Assembly (NCBI GenBank): GCA_947561585.1
Contig: CANNZV010002565.1
Coordinates: 94,168 to 158,167 of the forward strand
Direction: 5' to 3'
Source: Caprella mutica
Lineage: Eukaryota > Arthropoda > Malacostraca > Amphipoda > Caprellidae
DNA: 64,000 nucleotides
The position numbers were made by a program, and so were the translations under genes. Below are positions 23,015-34,650 of the stretch, in pieces. The notes beneath the pieces are model-generated. The model was given only the letters and a program-made list of their open reading frames with translations. It ran no database searches and had not been told where the DNA came from. Positions within the stretch are counted from its first letter, which is position 1, and the number at the start of each line of letters is the position of its first letter.

Positions 23015-23356
23015 GATGAAAAACAAGAACTAAGAAAAAAAATTCTCCTGAAAATATATGGACAAAAATTCAAAATCTTTTCAATAAAAAAATGTCGACC
23101 AATAACAACAAACGGTATGCTTTTATAGAGCTCTACCTCATATGAGTTAAAAATGAAACTTCCTACCAGTGAATAACTTCTTTTTAAATAGTAATTAACG
23201 TATGCATGAGAAAATCTGTCTCTTGATTTAAAAATGCAAATTTTATTACGTAATTATGTCATCAAAACATATTTACATAATTTTATAATGTAATGTAATT
23301 ACGTGCATAGGACGAGTGATGCAGATTAAAATTATAGATATTATAGAGTTAAAGAG

Positions 23357-23545
23357 TTAGGGTAAGTTCCTAGTTATCGGACAGTACCACATTTTCGATC
23401 ATTTAAATAAAAAATATATAATATAATTATTACTTAACTTTTATTTACCTATACGAACTAAAATATTAAAGTTAAATAAGTTGTTCTACTTTTTTTCATG
23501 ATCGAAAATGTGGAATCGTCCGATAACTTGAAAGTTTCCCTCCTT
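23357..23545. mobile_element. GGGTAAGTT-family MITE, full copy
   Basis: Left: TTAGGGTAAGTTCCTAGTTA, TCGGACAGTACCACATTTTC. Right: CATGATCGAAAATGTGGAAT, CGTCCGATAACTTGAAAGTT. The interior is AT-rich. No ORF. Confidence 0.8.
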
Positions 23546-23689
23546 GACTTCTTCACATATTTTCACTGTTTTTTTTTCTATATCTTTTTATCTTTTTGGC
23601 TCCTCCCCAAACTTCTTTCTTTTCTTTTCATTTTTCTATCAATTTAAAACTTGAGNCTGTGATAAAATATCTAGTGATAAAAGAGGCAT

Positions 23690-23935
23690 AAAACACACTG
23701 ATGATATTATAGTGTACTTCAACTAGTGCACTATAGAGGATTTACTCTGCTATAGAGGATATGAGAGATGAATAGGAAACTGGATTTTTCATGTCAAGCT
23801 ACACAAAATATTTTCTTTCTTTTTCAATTAAATTCATTATACAACGTATTTCATTTCTCAGAACACTTAAAAGTCACAATTTTTCACTATACATGACTTC
23901 ATTATAGAACAGTTGTACTGGTAGAACTTCTCTTT
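23690..23935. mobile_element. Possible decayed pogo/Tigger-like MITE
   Basis: CACTATAGAGGATTTACTC near the left and TTTCACTATACATGACTTCA, TTATAGAACAGTTGTACTGG near the right resemble the arm sequences of the palindromes at 50367-50595 and 52649-52937. It is heavily diverged. An ambiguous base (N) occurs just upstream at 23656. Confidence 0.35.
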
Positions 23936-23954
23936 CGTGAAATACAACTAATTT

Positions 23955-25107
23955 ACGTCATACACACCCTCTCTCTGATTGGACTAGAGAGTAACACGTC
24001 ATACACACCCTCTCTCTGATTGGACTAGAGAGTACACGTCATACACACCGTCTCTCTGATTGGACTAGAGAGTAACACGTCACACCCTCTCTCTGATTGG
24101 ACTAGTAACGTAACCACTCTCTGATGGACTAGAGTACACGCTCCCTCTCTCTGATTGGACTAGAGAGTAACACGTCACACCCTCTCTCTGATTGGACTAG
24201 AGAGTAACACGTCACGCACACCCTCTCTCTGATTGGACTAGAGAGTAACACGTCATACACACCCTCTCTCTGATTGGACTAGAGAGTAACACGTCATACA
24301 CACCCTCTCTCTGATTGGACTAGAGAGTAACACGTCATGCACACCCTCTCTCTGATTGGACTAGAGAGTAACACGTCATACACACCCTCTCTCTGATTGG
24401 ACTAGAGAGTAATACGTCATACACACCCTCTCTCTGATTGGACTAGAGAGTAACACGTCATACACACCCTCTCTCTGATTGGACTAGAGAGTAACACGTC
24501 ATGCACACCCTCTCTCTGATTGGACTAGAGAGTAATACGTCATACATACCCTCTCTCTGATTGGACTAGAGGGTAATACGTCATACACACCCTCTCTCTG
24601 ATTGGACTAGAGAGTAATACGTCATACACACCCTCTCTCTGATTGGACTAGAGAGTAACACGTCATACACACTCTCTCTCTGATTGGACTAGAGAGTAAC
24701 ACGTCATGCACACCCTCTCTCTGATTGGACTAGAGAGTAACACGTCATGCACACCCTCTCTCTGATTGGACTAGAGAGTAACACGTCATGCACACCCTCT
24801 CTCTGATTGGACTAGAGAGTAACACGTCATGCACACCCTCTCTCTGATTGGACTAGAGAGTAACACGTCATGCACACCCTCTCTCTGATTGGACTAGAGA
24901 GTAACACGTCACGCACTCCCTCTCTCTGATTGGACTAGAAATAACACGTCACGCACTCCCTCTCTCTGATTGGACTAGAAATAACACGTCACGCACTCCC
25001 TCTCTCTGATTGGACTAGAAATAACACGTCACGCACTCCCTCTCTCTGATTGGACTAGAGAGTAATACGTCATGCACACCCTCTCTCTGATTGTACTAGA
25101 GGGTCTA
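23955..25107. repeat. 41-bp minisatellite, about 28 copies
   Basis: The unit is ACACGTCATGCACACCCTCT, CTCTGATTGGACTAGAGAGT, A. Each unit can form a small stem between CTCTCT and AGAGAG around GATTGGACT. Units at 24080-24150 are shortened by several deletions, and a block near 24940-25040 shares the shortened form ACTAGAAATAACACG four times in a row. Confidence 0.95.
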
Positions 25108-25219
25108 AATCATTCATGTCGTACTGCACTGTGGTCAAATTGATCTGAACCTTTGAACCCACCAAAAAACATTAAAATTAGTACACGATGGAGAGTCTTA
25201 TTTAAATTAAATGAAAAGA

Positions 25220-25318
25220 TCAGTACTCCTCTATTTCTGGAGCCAATGCAGATGTTGACCATCTTTCTGTCTGGTCAGTTTCTTTGATGAAATGCCTGCC
25301 TGCAGTTTCAGCCGACAT
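25220..25318 (-). other. Short ORF of 32 codons in a complex-sequence patch
   Basis: On the minus strand a frame starts MSAETAGRHFIKE and ends ALAPEIEEY before TGA. The surrounding 25180-25400 is non-repetitive and less AT-biased, so it may be a fragment of a gene or transposon. No family is recognised and there is no splice evidence. Confidence 0.2.
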
Positions 25319-25520
25319 TTTGATGATTCACCAGGAAACTCTCGGCTAAGTTATGAGCTCGCAAGTTGAAAAATGTACTGAGACTTTCAAAGCTTCTTCT
25401 AGAACGGAAATAATTAGATGTTATATCTCCAGAGTTACGAGTATCATGTTACGTGGAGGATATTTAAAACTCTAACGGTTATCACCGTGTTTTTAATGTA
25501 GAGTTAGTGTTATTACCACT

Positions 25521-25755
25521 AGTGTATCTACGGTTGCCGTCAAGAATAACGGTATTTTTAGCATATTAATTCTATGGACACTGATGGTAGTTCGATTTAT
25601 GTGATAATTATTATCTCTCGTTCAGTTCAATATTTTTCAATTGAATAAAACATAATTTAACTTAGTTATTGAAATCATATAATGATACCAGAATAATTTA
25701 GTGTGACGGACAGGCAGACACAAACCATTTATTGAACTGCTATCAGAATTATTTG
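25521..25755 (+). repeat. Dispersed repeat family D, copy 2
   Basis: It begins TCTACGGTTGCCGTCAAGAA, TAACGGTATTTTTAGCATAT, continues GATGGTAGTTCGATTTATGT and ends GACGGACAGGCAGACACAAA, CCATTTATTGAACTGC. It matches the reverse complement of 41165-41356 along its length. A 55-bp array unit at 30116-31546 resembles its left end. Confidence 0.75.
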
Positions 25756-26537
25756 AATTTGAACAATTTAGATTTACCGAAAAAAATAATTTGGAAAGAA
25801 TTAAATAAATCTTTCTAAAATTACGAATGACCAAAAAAAAATATTTATGTAACGTAAATGCTTAATAATTCTGAATGACGTTGAATTATGAGTTTCCATG
25901 ATATTGCAAGGTGTGATCTGAACCCAATTTTGTAGTTATTAAATTTTGATGATATCGTGACTGCTGTAGTTGGTTTCAAAGACATCCTAAAGTGGAATGT
26001 TATATATAATATTTAACGTGCGATAATAAATTCTAATAATATATATACATTTTTCCTAAATCGCAGATAAAAATAAAAATTGGAAAAAATAGGAAAAATA
26101 TGTAGTAAATACAACAGTTTCCATGATATTTTAACAAAAAAATGACACATAAGTTTATATTAATATAAAAATAACTATTTTTTATTATAGTCCATCGTAG
26201 AACACGTAGCAAATATCACGTGCCGTACAACCAATTTAATGTCACATGGTGTATCATTTTCATGGCCAGAATTCCTTATACACCCTGGAATATGATTTAT
26301 AGCGTGTTGCCAGGAATGTAGCCCTAAAATATAATATGGAATTCCCTGGAATCAAATTGTTAGATTCCTACCTTCACATTCATTTCAATTACTTCGGGAA
26401 TTAACCCCTCACGACCCAATAGAGATCTATTCTTTGATATTAGACTGATTTTAATGGCACAGATAGTTTGAAGAGGTTAAAGGGTTTCACATTCCAATGC
26501 TACTAGAAAAGTCATGAATTTAATTTCTGCAAAAAGA
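25756..26537. other. AT-rich spacer, nothing recognised
   Basis: No gene, RNA or element that I can support. Confidence 0.5.
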
Positions 26538-27966
26538 TACAAATAATATTCCACTAGGGATGAACTCTAACGGTGAAGAACATTCATACAATATCTATTC
26601 ATAGTCAATACAAATAATATTCCACTAGGGATGAACTCTAACGGTGAAGAACATTCATACAATATCTATTCATAGTCAATACAAATAATATTCCACTAGG
26701 GATGAACTCTAACGGTGAAGAACATTCATACAATATCTATTCATAGTCAATACAAATAATATTCCACTAGGGATGAACTCTAACGGTGAAGAACATTCAT
26801 ACAATATCTATTCATAGTCAATACAAATAATATTCCACTAGGGATGAACTCTAACGGTGAAGAACATTCATACAATATCTATTTACAGTCAATACAAATA
26901 ATATTCCACTAGGGATGAACTCTCACGGTGAAGAACATTCATACAATATCTATTTACAGTCAATACAAATAATATTCCACTAGGGATGAACTCTTACGGT
27001 GAAGAACATTCATACAATACCTATTTACAGTCAATACAAATAATATTCCACTAGGGATGAACTCTCACGGTGAAGAACATTCATACAATATCTATTTACA
27101 GTCAATACAAATAATATTCCACTAGGGATGAACTCTTACGGTGAAGAACAATCATACAATACCTATTTACAGTCAATACAAATAATATTCCACTAGGGAT
27201 GAACTCTCACGGTGAAGAACATTCATACAATATCTATTTACAGTCAATACAAATAATATTCCACTAGGGATGAACTCTCACGGTGAAGAACATTCATACA
27301 ATATCCATTTACAGTCAATACAAATAATATTCCACTAGGGATGAACTCTTACGGTGAAGAACATTCATACAATATCCATTAACAGTCAATACAAATAATA
27401 TTCCACCAGGGATGAACTCTTACGGTGAAGAACATTCATACAATACCTATTTACAGTCAATACAAATAATATTCCACTAGGGATGAACTCTTACGATGAA
27501 GAACATTCATACAATATCTATTTACAGTCAATACAAATAATATTCCACTAGGTATGAACTCTCACGGTGAAGAACATTCATACAATATCCATTTACAGTC
27601 AATACAAATAATATTCCACTAGGGATGAACTCTTACGGTGAAGAACATTCATACAATATCCATTTACAGTCAATACAAATAATATTCCACTAGGGATGAA
27701 CTCCTACGGTGAAGAACATTCATATAATATCTATTAACAGTCAATACAAATAATATTCCACCAGGGATGAACTCTCACGGTGAAGAACATTCATACAATA
27801 CCTATTTACAGTCAATACAAATAATATTCCACTAGGGATGAACTCTCACGGTGAAGAACATTCATACTATATCTATTTACAGTCAATACAAATAATATTC
27901 CACTAGGGATGAACTCTTACCGTGAAGAACATTCATACAATATCTATCTACAGTGAGTACAAATTA
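26538..27966 (-). repeat. 71-bp minisatellite family, array 2 (about 20 copies), inverted
   Basis: The plus strand reads ATACAAATAATATTCCACTA, GGGATGAACTCTAACGGTGA, AGAACATTCATACAATATCT and on, the exact reverse complement of the unit in 15721-16347. The left five units share TATTCATAGTC, while later units read TATTTACAGTC. CTATTAACAGT and CACCAGGG variants are scattered on the right. Confidence 0.95.
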
Positions 27967-28188
27967 TTAAAGTATGTAAATGATGTCTAAAGTAACAAGG
28001 TCGTTCACCTCATCCGTTCAGTGTTCAGGTTTCAAGAGTATACTTCATAATATGATTCATAGTTGTCTGCCTTTCAAGCAGTGTTTAATTTTAGATTTAC
28101 TGGCTCTATAATTCACTCTGGGATGCTTTCTATCGGCATTACTTAAAGTGAAGTACTGAAATATTAAAATGAGTTAGTCTTGGAAAAT

Positions 28189-28308
28189 TATGGTGGGGCC
28201 ATAGAAGATTATATGGTGGGGCCATAGAAGATTATATGGTGGGGCCATAGAAGATTTTATGGTGGGGTCATAGAAGATTATATGGTGGGCCATAGAAGAT
28301 TATATGGT
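28189..28308. repeat. 23-bp tandem repeat, five copies
   Basis: The unit GGTGGGGCCATAGAAGATTAT plus AT repeats five times with one GTCATAG variant and one G deletion. Confidence 0.9.
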
Positions 28309-28479
28309 TCGACTCCTGTTAATCTCAGGTGACCCTTTAATAAATTTATCCCAAGTTATAAGATGACCAATACTTGTAAAATTGAGTACAAATTTTAACC
28401 TTCTAAAAAAGGTCTATAAATTTGTTTCTAGCTTTTTTTTAGATAAAACATAAACATTTAGATGATTTTTTTTAGGTCT

Positions 28480-29805
28480 AGAAGAATTAATCGAAAGCAA
28501 TTGATCGAAAAAAAATTCATCGAATGGAAAATTGGTCGAATGGAAAACTGGTCAGAAGGAAAATTGGTCGAAAGGAAAATTGGTCGAATGAAAAATTGAT
28601 TCCACAACAATTGATCTAAGGGAAAATTGATCAAATAGAGCAGCTACTAAACACAAAGCTAAACACAGGCCACCATCCTCATATTTGTAAGTTCATAGAC
28701 TGTCTCAAAAGAGAGCAAATGCTCACCAAAACAACAATAGAGATGTATAATGCTGGTCATTCTCTTCCAGCAAAAGAAGAAGAAATGTAATAACTTAGCG
28801 CCGAGAATTAAAACCATTGTTTGTAAATATAATCCTGATGACTCAATCATCCAATATTTAATCGGATTGGCACATTAAATTAATTTTTACCAACTGCTGG
28901 AACTACTGTTTATTCAATGGTTTTTTTAAATGTACACAGTGTTGTGACGCTCTAGGAAATTTGTACATCCATTCGTATATGACTAGTTAGATGATTAAAC
29001 AAATATTATATATGTATTATTATTATATATTATATAAATTATTATAATTATTATATATAAATCATGGTGACAAGATCTACTAGCTGTAATATATTGCAAG
29101 TAAGTTTCTTTGGCAATTCATGGTCTTAGTTATCATCGTCAATTAGTGTAAATCGATCCATTATCATTTTCGATCGATTTGGGTTCGGTCAATTCTCCAT
29201 TCGATCAATTTTCAATTCGACCAATTTTCCACTCGACCAATTGCTTTCGATCAATTTCCCTTTCGATTAATTTTCCATTCGATTAATTGTTGTGCGATCA
29301 ATTTTCCTTTCGATCAATTTTCAATTCGACCAATTTTCCATTCGATCAATTTTCAATTCGACCAATTTTCCACTCGACCAATTTTCAATTCGACCAATTT
29401 TCCACTCGACCAATTTTCAATTCGACCAATTTTCCACTCGACCAATTGCTTTCGATCAATTTCCCTTTCGATCAATTTTCCATTCGATTAATTGTTGTGC
29501 GATCAATTTTCCTTTCGATCAATTTTCAATTCGACCAGTTTTCCATTCGATCAATTTTCAATTCGACCAATTTTCCATTCGATCAATTTTCCATTCGATC
29601 AATTTTCCATTCGATCAATTTTCCATTCGATCAATTTTCCATTCGATTAATTGTTGTGCGATCAATTTTCCTTTCGATCAATTTTCAATTTGACCAATTT
29701 TCCATTCGATCAATTGCTTTCGATCAATTTTCCATTCGACCAATTTTCCTTTCAATCAATTTTCCTTTCGATCAATTTTCCTTTCGATCAATTTTCCGGA
29801 TTCCG
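28480..29805. mobile_element. MULE-like transposon with tandem-repeat terminal arms
   Basis: A transposase relic (28671-28878) is flanked by arms in opposite orientation. The left arm (28485-28640) has repeats such as AATTGGTCGAAAGGAAA. The right arm (29160-29800) has the complement, TTTCCATTCGATCAA, in 16-bp steps. The arms share specific variants, including CAATTGATCG next to GAAAGC and a CACAACAATT step. Long inverted arms around a MULE transposase fit a Mutator-like element; arms built of tandem repeats resemble foldback elements. The left arm is shorter, so the element is asymmetric. Confidence 0.75.
28671..28878 (+). pseudogene. MULE transposase, C-terminal relic
   Basis: The first frame from 28671 reads HHPHICKFIDCLKREQMLTK, then TTIEMYNAGHSLP before two stops (28788-28793). 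After a frameshift, RIKTIVCKYNPDDSIIQYLI and GLAH follow. This matches, from memory, the conserved C-terminal stretch of animal MULE transposases (HPNIW-like, FI..LK.EQ, then Y-L-GIAHN). The catalytic DDE part is absent. It is a dead remnant carrying stops and a frameshift. Confidence 0.72.
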
Positions 29806-30115
29806 ATTTTTTCAATTTTTCAAATTTTATTTTTGTTGATTGGATATGATTCATTTTAGAAACTGAATAATATTTTTGTATCTTTCCTTAAATAGCAATT
29901 TGTTCATCATTTAAATCCATTACTTTCAATGCATTTTTCATCACACAATGAAATATAATAGAGAGGTATTCCCTCTGCAGATTATTATTCATTGCGTAAA
30001 CTGTATACTTTATTCATATCTTTGGTAATCTTTTATTCATTGTGAATGAAATCACACACAGTGCTGGCTATTTATAATTCATATCATTCATTATTAAAGA
30101 CACTCTAAAGCAGTG
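29806..30115. other. AT-rich spacer, nothing recognised
   Basis: No gene or repeat supported beyond the edge of the preceding arm. Confidence 0.5.
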
Positions 30116-31546
30116 CCCGAAACTAGTGTACTTGCCCATTAAGAATAACGTGTTCTCAATAGTATCAATATTTGTAACTAGTGTACTTGCCCGTTAAGAA
30201 TAACGTGTTCTCAATAGTATCAATATTTGTAACTAGTGTACTTGCCTGTTAAGAATAACGTGTTCTCAATAGTATCAATATTTGTAACTAGTGTACTTGC
30301 CTGTTAAGAATAACGTGTTCTCAATAGTACCAATATTTGTAACTAGTGTACTTGCCTGTTAAGAATAACGTGTTCTCAATAGTATCAATATTTGTAACTA
30401 GTGTACTTGCCTGTTAAGAATAACGTGTTCTCAATAGTATCAATATTTGTAACTAGTGTACTTGCCTGTTAAGAATAACGTGTTCTCAATAGTACCAATA
30501 TTTGTAACTAGTGTACTTGCCTGTTAAGAATAACGTGTTCTCGATAGTACCAATATTTGTAACTAGTGTACTTGCCTGTTAAGAATAACGTGTTCTCAAT
30601 AGTATCAATATTTGTAACTAGTGTACTTGCCTGTTAAGAATAACGTGTTCTCAATAGTACCAATATTTGTAACTAGTGTACTTGCCTGTTAAGAATAACG
30701 TGTTCTCGATAGTACCAATATTTGTAACTAGTGTACTTGCCCGTTAAGAATAACGTGTTCTCAATAGTATCAATATTTGTAACTAGTGTACTTGCCCGTT
30801 AAGAATAACGTGTTCTCAACAGTATCAATATTTGTAACTAGTGTACTTGCCCGTTAAGAATAACGTGTTCTCAATAGTATCAATATTTGTAACTAGTGTA
30901 CTTGCCCGTTAAGAATAACGTGTTCTCAATAGTATCAATATTTGTAACTAGTGTACTTGCCCGTTAAGAATAACGTGTTCTCAATAGTATCAATATTTGT
31001 AACTAGTGTACTTGCCCGTTAAGAATAACGTGTTCTCAATAGTATCAATATTTGTAACTAGTGTACTTGCCCGTTAAGAATAACGTGTTCTCAACAGTGC
31101 CAATATTTGTAACTAGTGTACTTGCCCGTTAAGAATAACGTGTTCTCAATAGTATCAATATTTGTAACTAGTGTACTTGCCCGTTAAGAATAACGTGTTC
31201 TCAACAGTAACAATATTTGTAAATAGTGTACTTGCCCGTTAAGAATAACGTGTTCTCAATAGTATCAATATTTGTAACTAGTGTACTTGCCCGTTAAGAA
31301 TAACGTGTTCTCAATAGTATCAACATTTGTAACTAGTGTACTTGCCCGTTAAGAATAACGTGTTCTCAATAGCATCAACATTTGTAACTAGTGTACTTGC
31401 CCGTTAAGAATAACGTGTTCTCAATAGCATCAACATTTGTAACTAGTGTACTTGCCCGTTAAGAATAACGTGTTCTCAACAGTGCCAATATTTGTAACTA
31501 GTGTACTTGCCCGTTAAGAATAACGTGTTCTCAATAGTATCATTAT
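30116..31546. repeat. 55-bp minisatellite, about 26 copies
   Basis: The unit is AACTAGTGTACTTGCCCGTT, AAGAATAACGTGTTCTCAAT, AGTATCAATATTTGT. The left third mostly reads TTGCCTGTT and the right two thirds TTGCCCGTT, showing domain-wise homogenisation. The block ACTAGTGTA...GTTAAGAATAACG resembles the left end of dispersed repeat D at 25519-25550. Confidence 0.95.
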
Positions 31547-32139
31547 TTGTGTAATTTAACTATCCACACTTCTGGTCTCTCAGATTTAGCTAAAGTTATT
31601 AATTGAACAATGACGATAATATTATATAATTATAGTATAGGCTATAGGGTATATAAATTTAATGCCAGTGGATATAAAGAATGCATCAAAAAACTAACTC
31701 TGTAGATTTTGAATAATTAATGATTTAGTAAACGTAATCATTTATTCAACTCATATCAGCATTCATGCTACCACCTGGTGGTACGTTTTCATGTATTTCA
31801 AATAGTGATGTAATTGTAAATAATAAATAACTACAATATCTATCCTAATAATACCCGTCATATGTTTATTTATTTGGTGTCCGCTTTTCACACTGATAGG
31901 AAATTCATATATATTTATGGTAAGGTCTATCACAAATATAGACTGCTCGAATATATTGTGGTATATGAAGGATAATTTATTAATTAATAAATAAATAAAA
32001 ACATAAACACCATTGGTATGATTAGGTTTTGTTATTAGTATGAAAAACGTAGCCATGAGACCTTTTTTTATTGAAATAATCATTTATTTATTTTATCTTA
32101 TTTTCACGTGATAATATTCTTTTAACAGGTAAAAATAAC
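31547..32139. other. AT-rich spacer
   Basis: No gene recognised; the 106-codon minus frame (31763-32083) lacks any motif. A near-perfect TACCACC-T-GGTGGTA inverted repeat sits near 31769. Confidence 0.5.
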
Positions 32140-32353
32140 TGAAAAAAATTGCAAGTCAACCTGACTCATCGTTTGAGTCAAGACTGGCAAAACTGCAATC
32201 AATATTGGAGTCTTTTGATTGACTCTAGAGTCAATATGACTTTTGTTTTTGAGTAAAAATTAGGATGAGTCAAATTGACTTTCATTTTTAAGCCGGTTTT
32301 AGAACAAACTGAAAAATTCAAATTTTGAGTCAATCTGACTCGTATTTTTCAGT
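32140..32353. mobile_element. Palindromic MITE-like element with CACTGAAAAAT ends
   Basis: The left end reads AACTGAAAAAAATTGCAAGT, CAACCTGACTC; the right end is TGAGTCAATCTGACTCGTAT, TTTTCAGTG, its imperfect inverted complement. Inside, GAGTCA and TGACTC motifs recur. No ORF. Confidence 0.6.
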
Positions 32354-32644
32354 GTGCCATTGAAACCCGCGTTATTTTGTTATGTAAAAGTAGTAGTTTC
32401 TATCTACACACGGCCACCATTGGCTTTATTACCCGAGCTAGTGGGCTATTGCCACTCGCTTAACATTCAAACCACGAACTGTAATAAGTTTCTAATGGAT
32501 TTATTCTTTCAACACTCGTGTCAGAGTGTACAGTTAGGGAAAAATGTAAAGGTACAATAATATAAAAAATAGACTCTACTATAGGCTCATGATTGTTATT
32601 GTGAAGTATGAGTAACTTCTTTTAAATTTTTATTGTTACGTAAT
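32354..32644. other. Unique spacer
   Basis: Somewhat complex, non-repetitive sequence (GCCACCATTGGCTTTATTAC). A 68-codon frame (32354-32560) has no recognisable feature. Confidence 0.4.
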
Positions 32645-33210
32645 CATCTTCCTTTTTATTTTATTTTGTTTTACTTTATTCTCTTTCTTTATTCTGTTTC
32701 TTTGATCAAATTCCTTTATTTTTCATCTAATTGTTCTGTTGTCATCTTTCTTCAATCTTTTTCATTGTATTTTCTTTCTTTATTCTTGATCACAAATCAT
32801 ATATCTTTAATCCTTTTCATTTTATTTTATTTTATTTTATTCTCTTTCTTTATTCTGTTTCTTTGATCATATTCCTTTATTTTTCATCTAATTGTTCTGT
32901 TGTCATCTTTCTTCAATCTTACTCATTCTATTTTCTTTCTTTATTCTTGTTCATTAATCATTTATTTTCAATCTTTTTCATTCTATTTTCTTTCTTTATT
33001 CTTGTTTATTAATCATTTATTTTCATTTTTTTTCATTCTATTTTCTTTCTTTATTCTTGTTTATTAATCATTTATTTTCAATCTTTTTCATTCTATTTTC
33101 TTTCTTTATTCTAGTTCATAAATCATATTTCTTCAGTCTTTTTCATTGTTTTTTCCTTCTTTATTCGTGTTCATTAATCATCTTACTTCAATGTTTTTCT
33201 TCATTAATTT
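32645..33210. repeat. About 55-bp pyrimidine-rich repeat, with a longer duplication
   Basis: The unit TTCATTCTATTTTCTTTCTT, TATTCTTGTTCATTAATCAT, TTATTTTCAATCTTT recurs about six times. In addition a block of some 160 bp (CTTTATTCTGTTTCTTTGAT, CAAATTCCTTTATTTTTCAT and on) is duplicated, at about 32690 and 32850. Strong strand asymmetry. The ORFs here are FILF-type artefacts. Confidence 0.88.
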
Positions 33211-33596
33211 TTCATTTAAACTTGTTGCTTCTTCTGGATACAACTTCTTAAAATTGCAAGACTAATTAATTTAACATAGAAAATATCTAAATAATTATAA
33301 CCGGAGTGAAATAAAATATCTAATTTATTAAATTTATGAAACAACGTAATTAAAGTAAACAATGGAAAAAATATTGGCATCTTTCTATTTTTTAGAGCTT
33401 TCGAAATTTTTTCTTTATAAAATCCTAGTTTAGACTTATTTGAAACAAGATATGAAAAACTAAGATGTATTATCAAATAAATAAAAAGCATAAAAGAAGT
33501 AATAATCTTTTTTATAACTATTTAAAATATCTAAATATTAAATTCACATCAGACATTGAAAAATATCTCCCAAAATATTTTAGATGTTGACATTAT
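33211..33596. other. AT-rich spacer, nothing recognised
   Basis: No gene, RNA or element that I can support. Confidence 0.5.
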
Positions 33597-33737
33597 TAGG
33601 GTAAGTTACGAATTATCGGTCAGTACTACATCTTCGGTCATATAAGGAAAAACTATAATAATTTTTATATTGTTTTTTTGTTATACATATGACCGAAGAT
33701 GTAGTACTGACCGATAATTTGTAACTTACACTAACAA
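33597..33737. mobile_element. GGGTAAGTT-family MITE, well-kept palindrome
   Basis: Left TTAGGGTAAGTTACGAATTA, TCGGTCAGTACTACATCTTC, GGTCATATAAGG; right CATATGACCGAAGATGTAGT, ACTGACCGATAATTTGTAAC. It belongs to the subfamily with CGAATTATCGGTCAG arms. Arm identity is very high. Confidence 0.88.
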
Positions 33738-34319
33738 TATTTTTTCAACAAATTTTTATCGTAAAAAGAGATTCACGAGATTGGGGTTAAGATTTGATTC
33801 TTTCTTACCGACATTTTACAAAGTTAATTTGATTTCTTGTCTTTTGTTCATAGAGCGTATGGTATTTACTCGAAATATAGAGATTCTGATGCCGAATTAT
33901 CACACTTGCGTAATTTTTTCTGTGGTAATCGTTATCCTCAGAATTTATTTAATAAATTAGTCTCTAAATACTAGAATTCAGTTAATTATCACTAATAACA
34001 TACTCATTTAATTTTATATCTTATTTTCAGTATAAACTGTCTTCTGACCTACAACTGATATCATTTATGATATTGAAGCAATATCCTCTAAGTATATCTA
34101 ATTAATAATTATTCTTTCTCCCCAGATAGGTGATATTTTATTTTGATGTTTAACGAAATAGGAATTTAAAAAACGTTCTTTTCACCATCGAACATTTTTC
34201 AGTGTATCAATTCGTTTTGATGTCAACTCTATAAATCTGTGTGTTTTTACTCATATTAAAAACTCTAATTGTTGTCTAAAATAATGGTTATCTAGTGTTT
34301 AAATTTAAAAGAGTACAAA
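33738..34319. other. AT-rich spacer upstream of a putative exon
   Basis: No promoter element is certain. It is the likely upstream or intronic flank of the exon at 34515. Confidence 0.4.
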
Positions 34320-34514
34320 ACAAAGATAGGAGAAGGAGGAGGAATGTGATACTGAATGTTATCAACGAACACTAGCAATAATAAGAAGAAGAGCAATAAG
34401 TTCTAGATATAATATGTTACACCACTGTTATAACAGACCGTTCTGTTACTGTTGAGCGCCGCCGTTGTTACGTACTGTTATACCTGTTATTAGTGAAGAA
34501 AGAAACGTTAGAAG
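34320..34514 (+). other. Possible 5' untranslated region
   Basis: Purine-rich, then GC-richer sequence (GTTGAGCGCCGCCGTTGTTA) leads to the ATG at 34515. An in-frame TAG at 34509-34511 sits just before it. Whether this is the transcript start or a downstream exon with an upstream acceptor is not clear from sequence. Confidence 0.4.
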
Positions 34515-34595
34515 ATGGCTGGAAGATTTGCCGGGGCCCGTATGGGTCTCAGCCACCAGAAAAAAGACCAACAAAATAAGAGAAATAAGAGCAAG
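34515..34595 (+). CDS. Putative first coding exon of an unidentified gene
   Basis: ATG at 34515 opens a 27-codon frame beginning MAGRFAGARM and ending QNKRNKSK, then AAG followed by GTAAG at 34596, a consensus donor in phase 0. Codon composition is mixed and not AT-driven, unlike all other frames nearby. An in-frame TAG two codons upstream fixes the start. The segment is basic and hydrophilic, with no signal peptide; it could be an N-terminal tail of a nuclear or cytosolic protein. I do not recognise the protein. Read through into the intron it would stop soon after, so splicing is required for a longer product. Confidence 0.6.
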
Positions 34596-34650
34596 GTAAG
34601 ATTAAACTTATTTAATCTATTTATCTACTTTATAAATATTTAAATTATAT

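Noticed and set aside
22577..23128. 183-codon charged ORF with RNRQEQ and EEESSRTRR repeats
   Set aside because: A 23-bp unit cycling frames; nothing outside the array supports a gene. Kept as unlikely rather than impossible.
15721..27966. CRISPR-like direct repeats
   Set aside because: Units are contiguous, without unique spacers, in a eukaryotic context with introns and LINEs; they are minisatellites.
29287..29859. 190-codon FDQFSIR-type ORF
   Set aside because: Generated by the 16-bp arm repeats of the MULE-like element; two further plus-strand frames are open as well.
31769..31783. TACCACC-T-GGTGGTA inverted repeat as a regulatory operator
   Set aside because: Single short palindrome with no neighbouring gene or second copy; chance is likely at this length.
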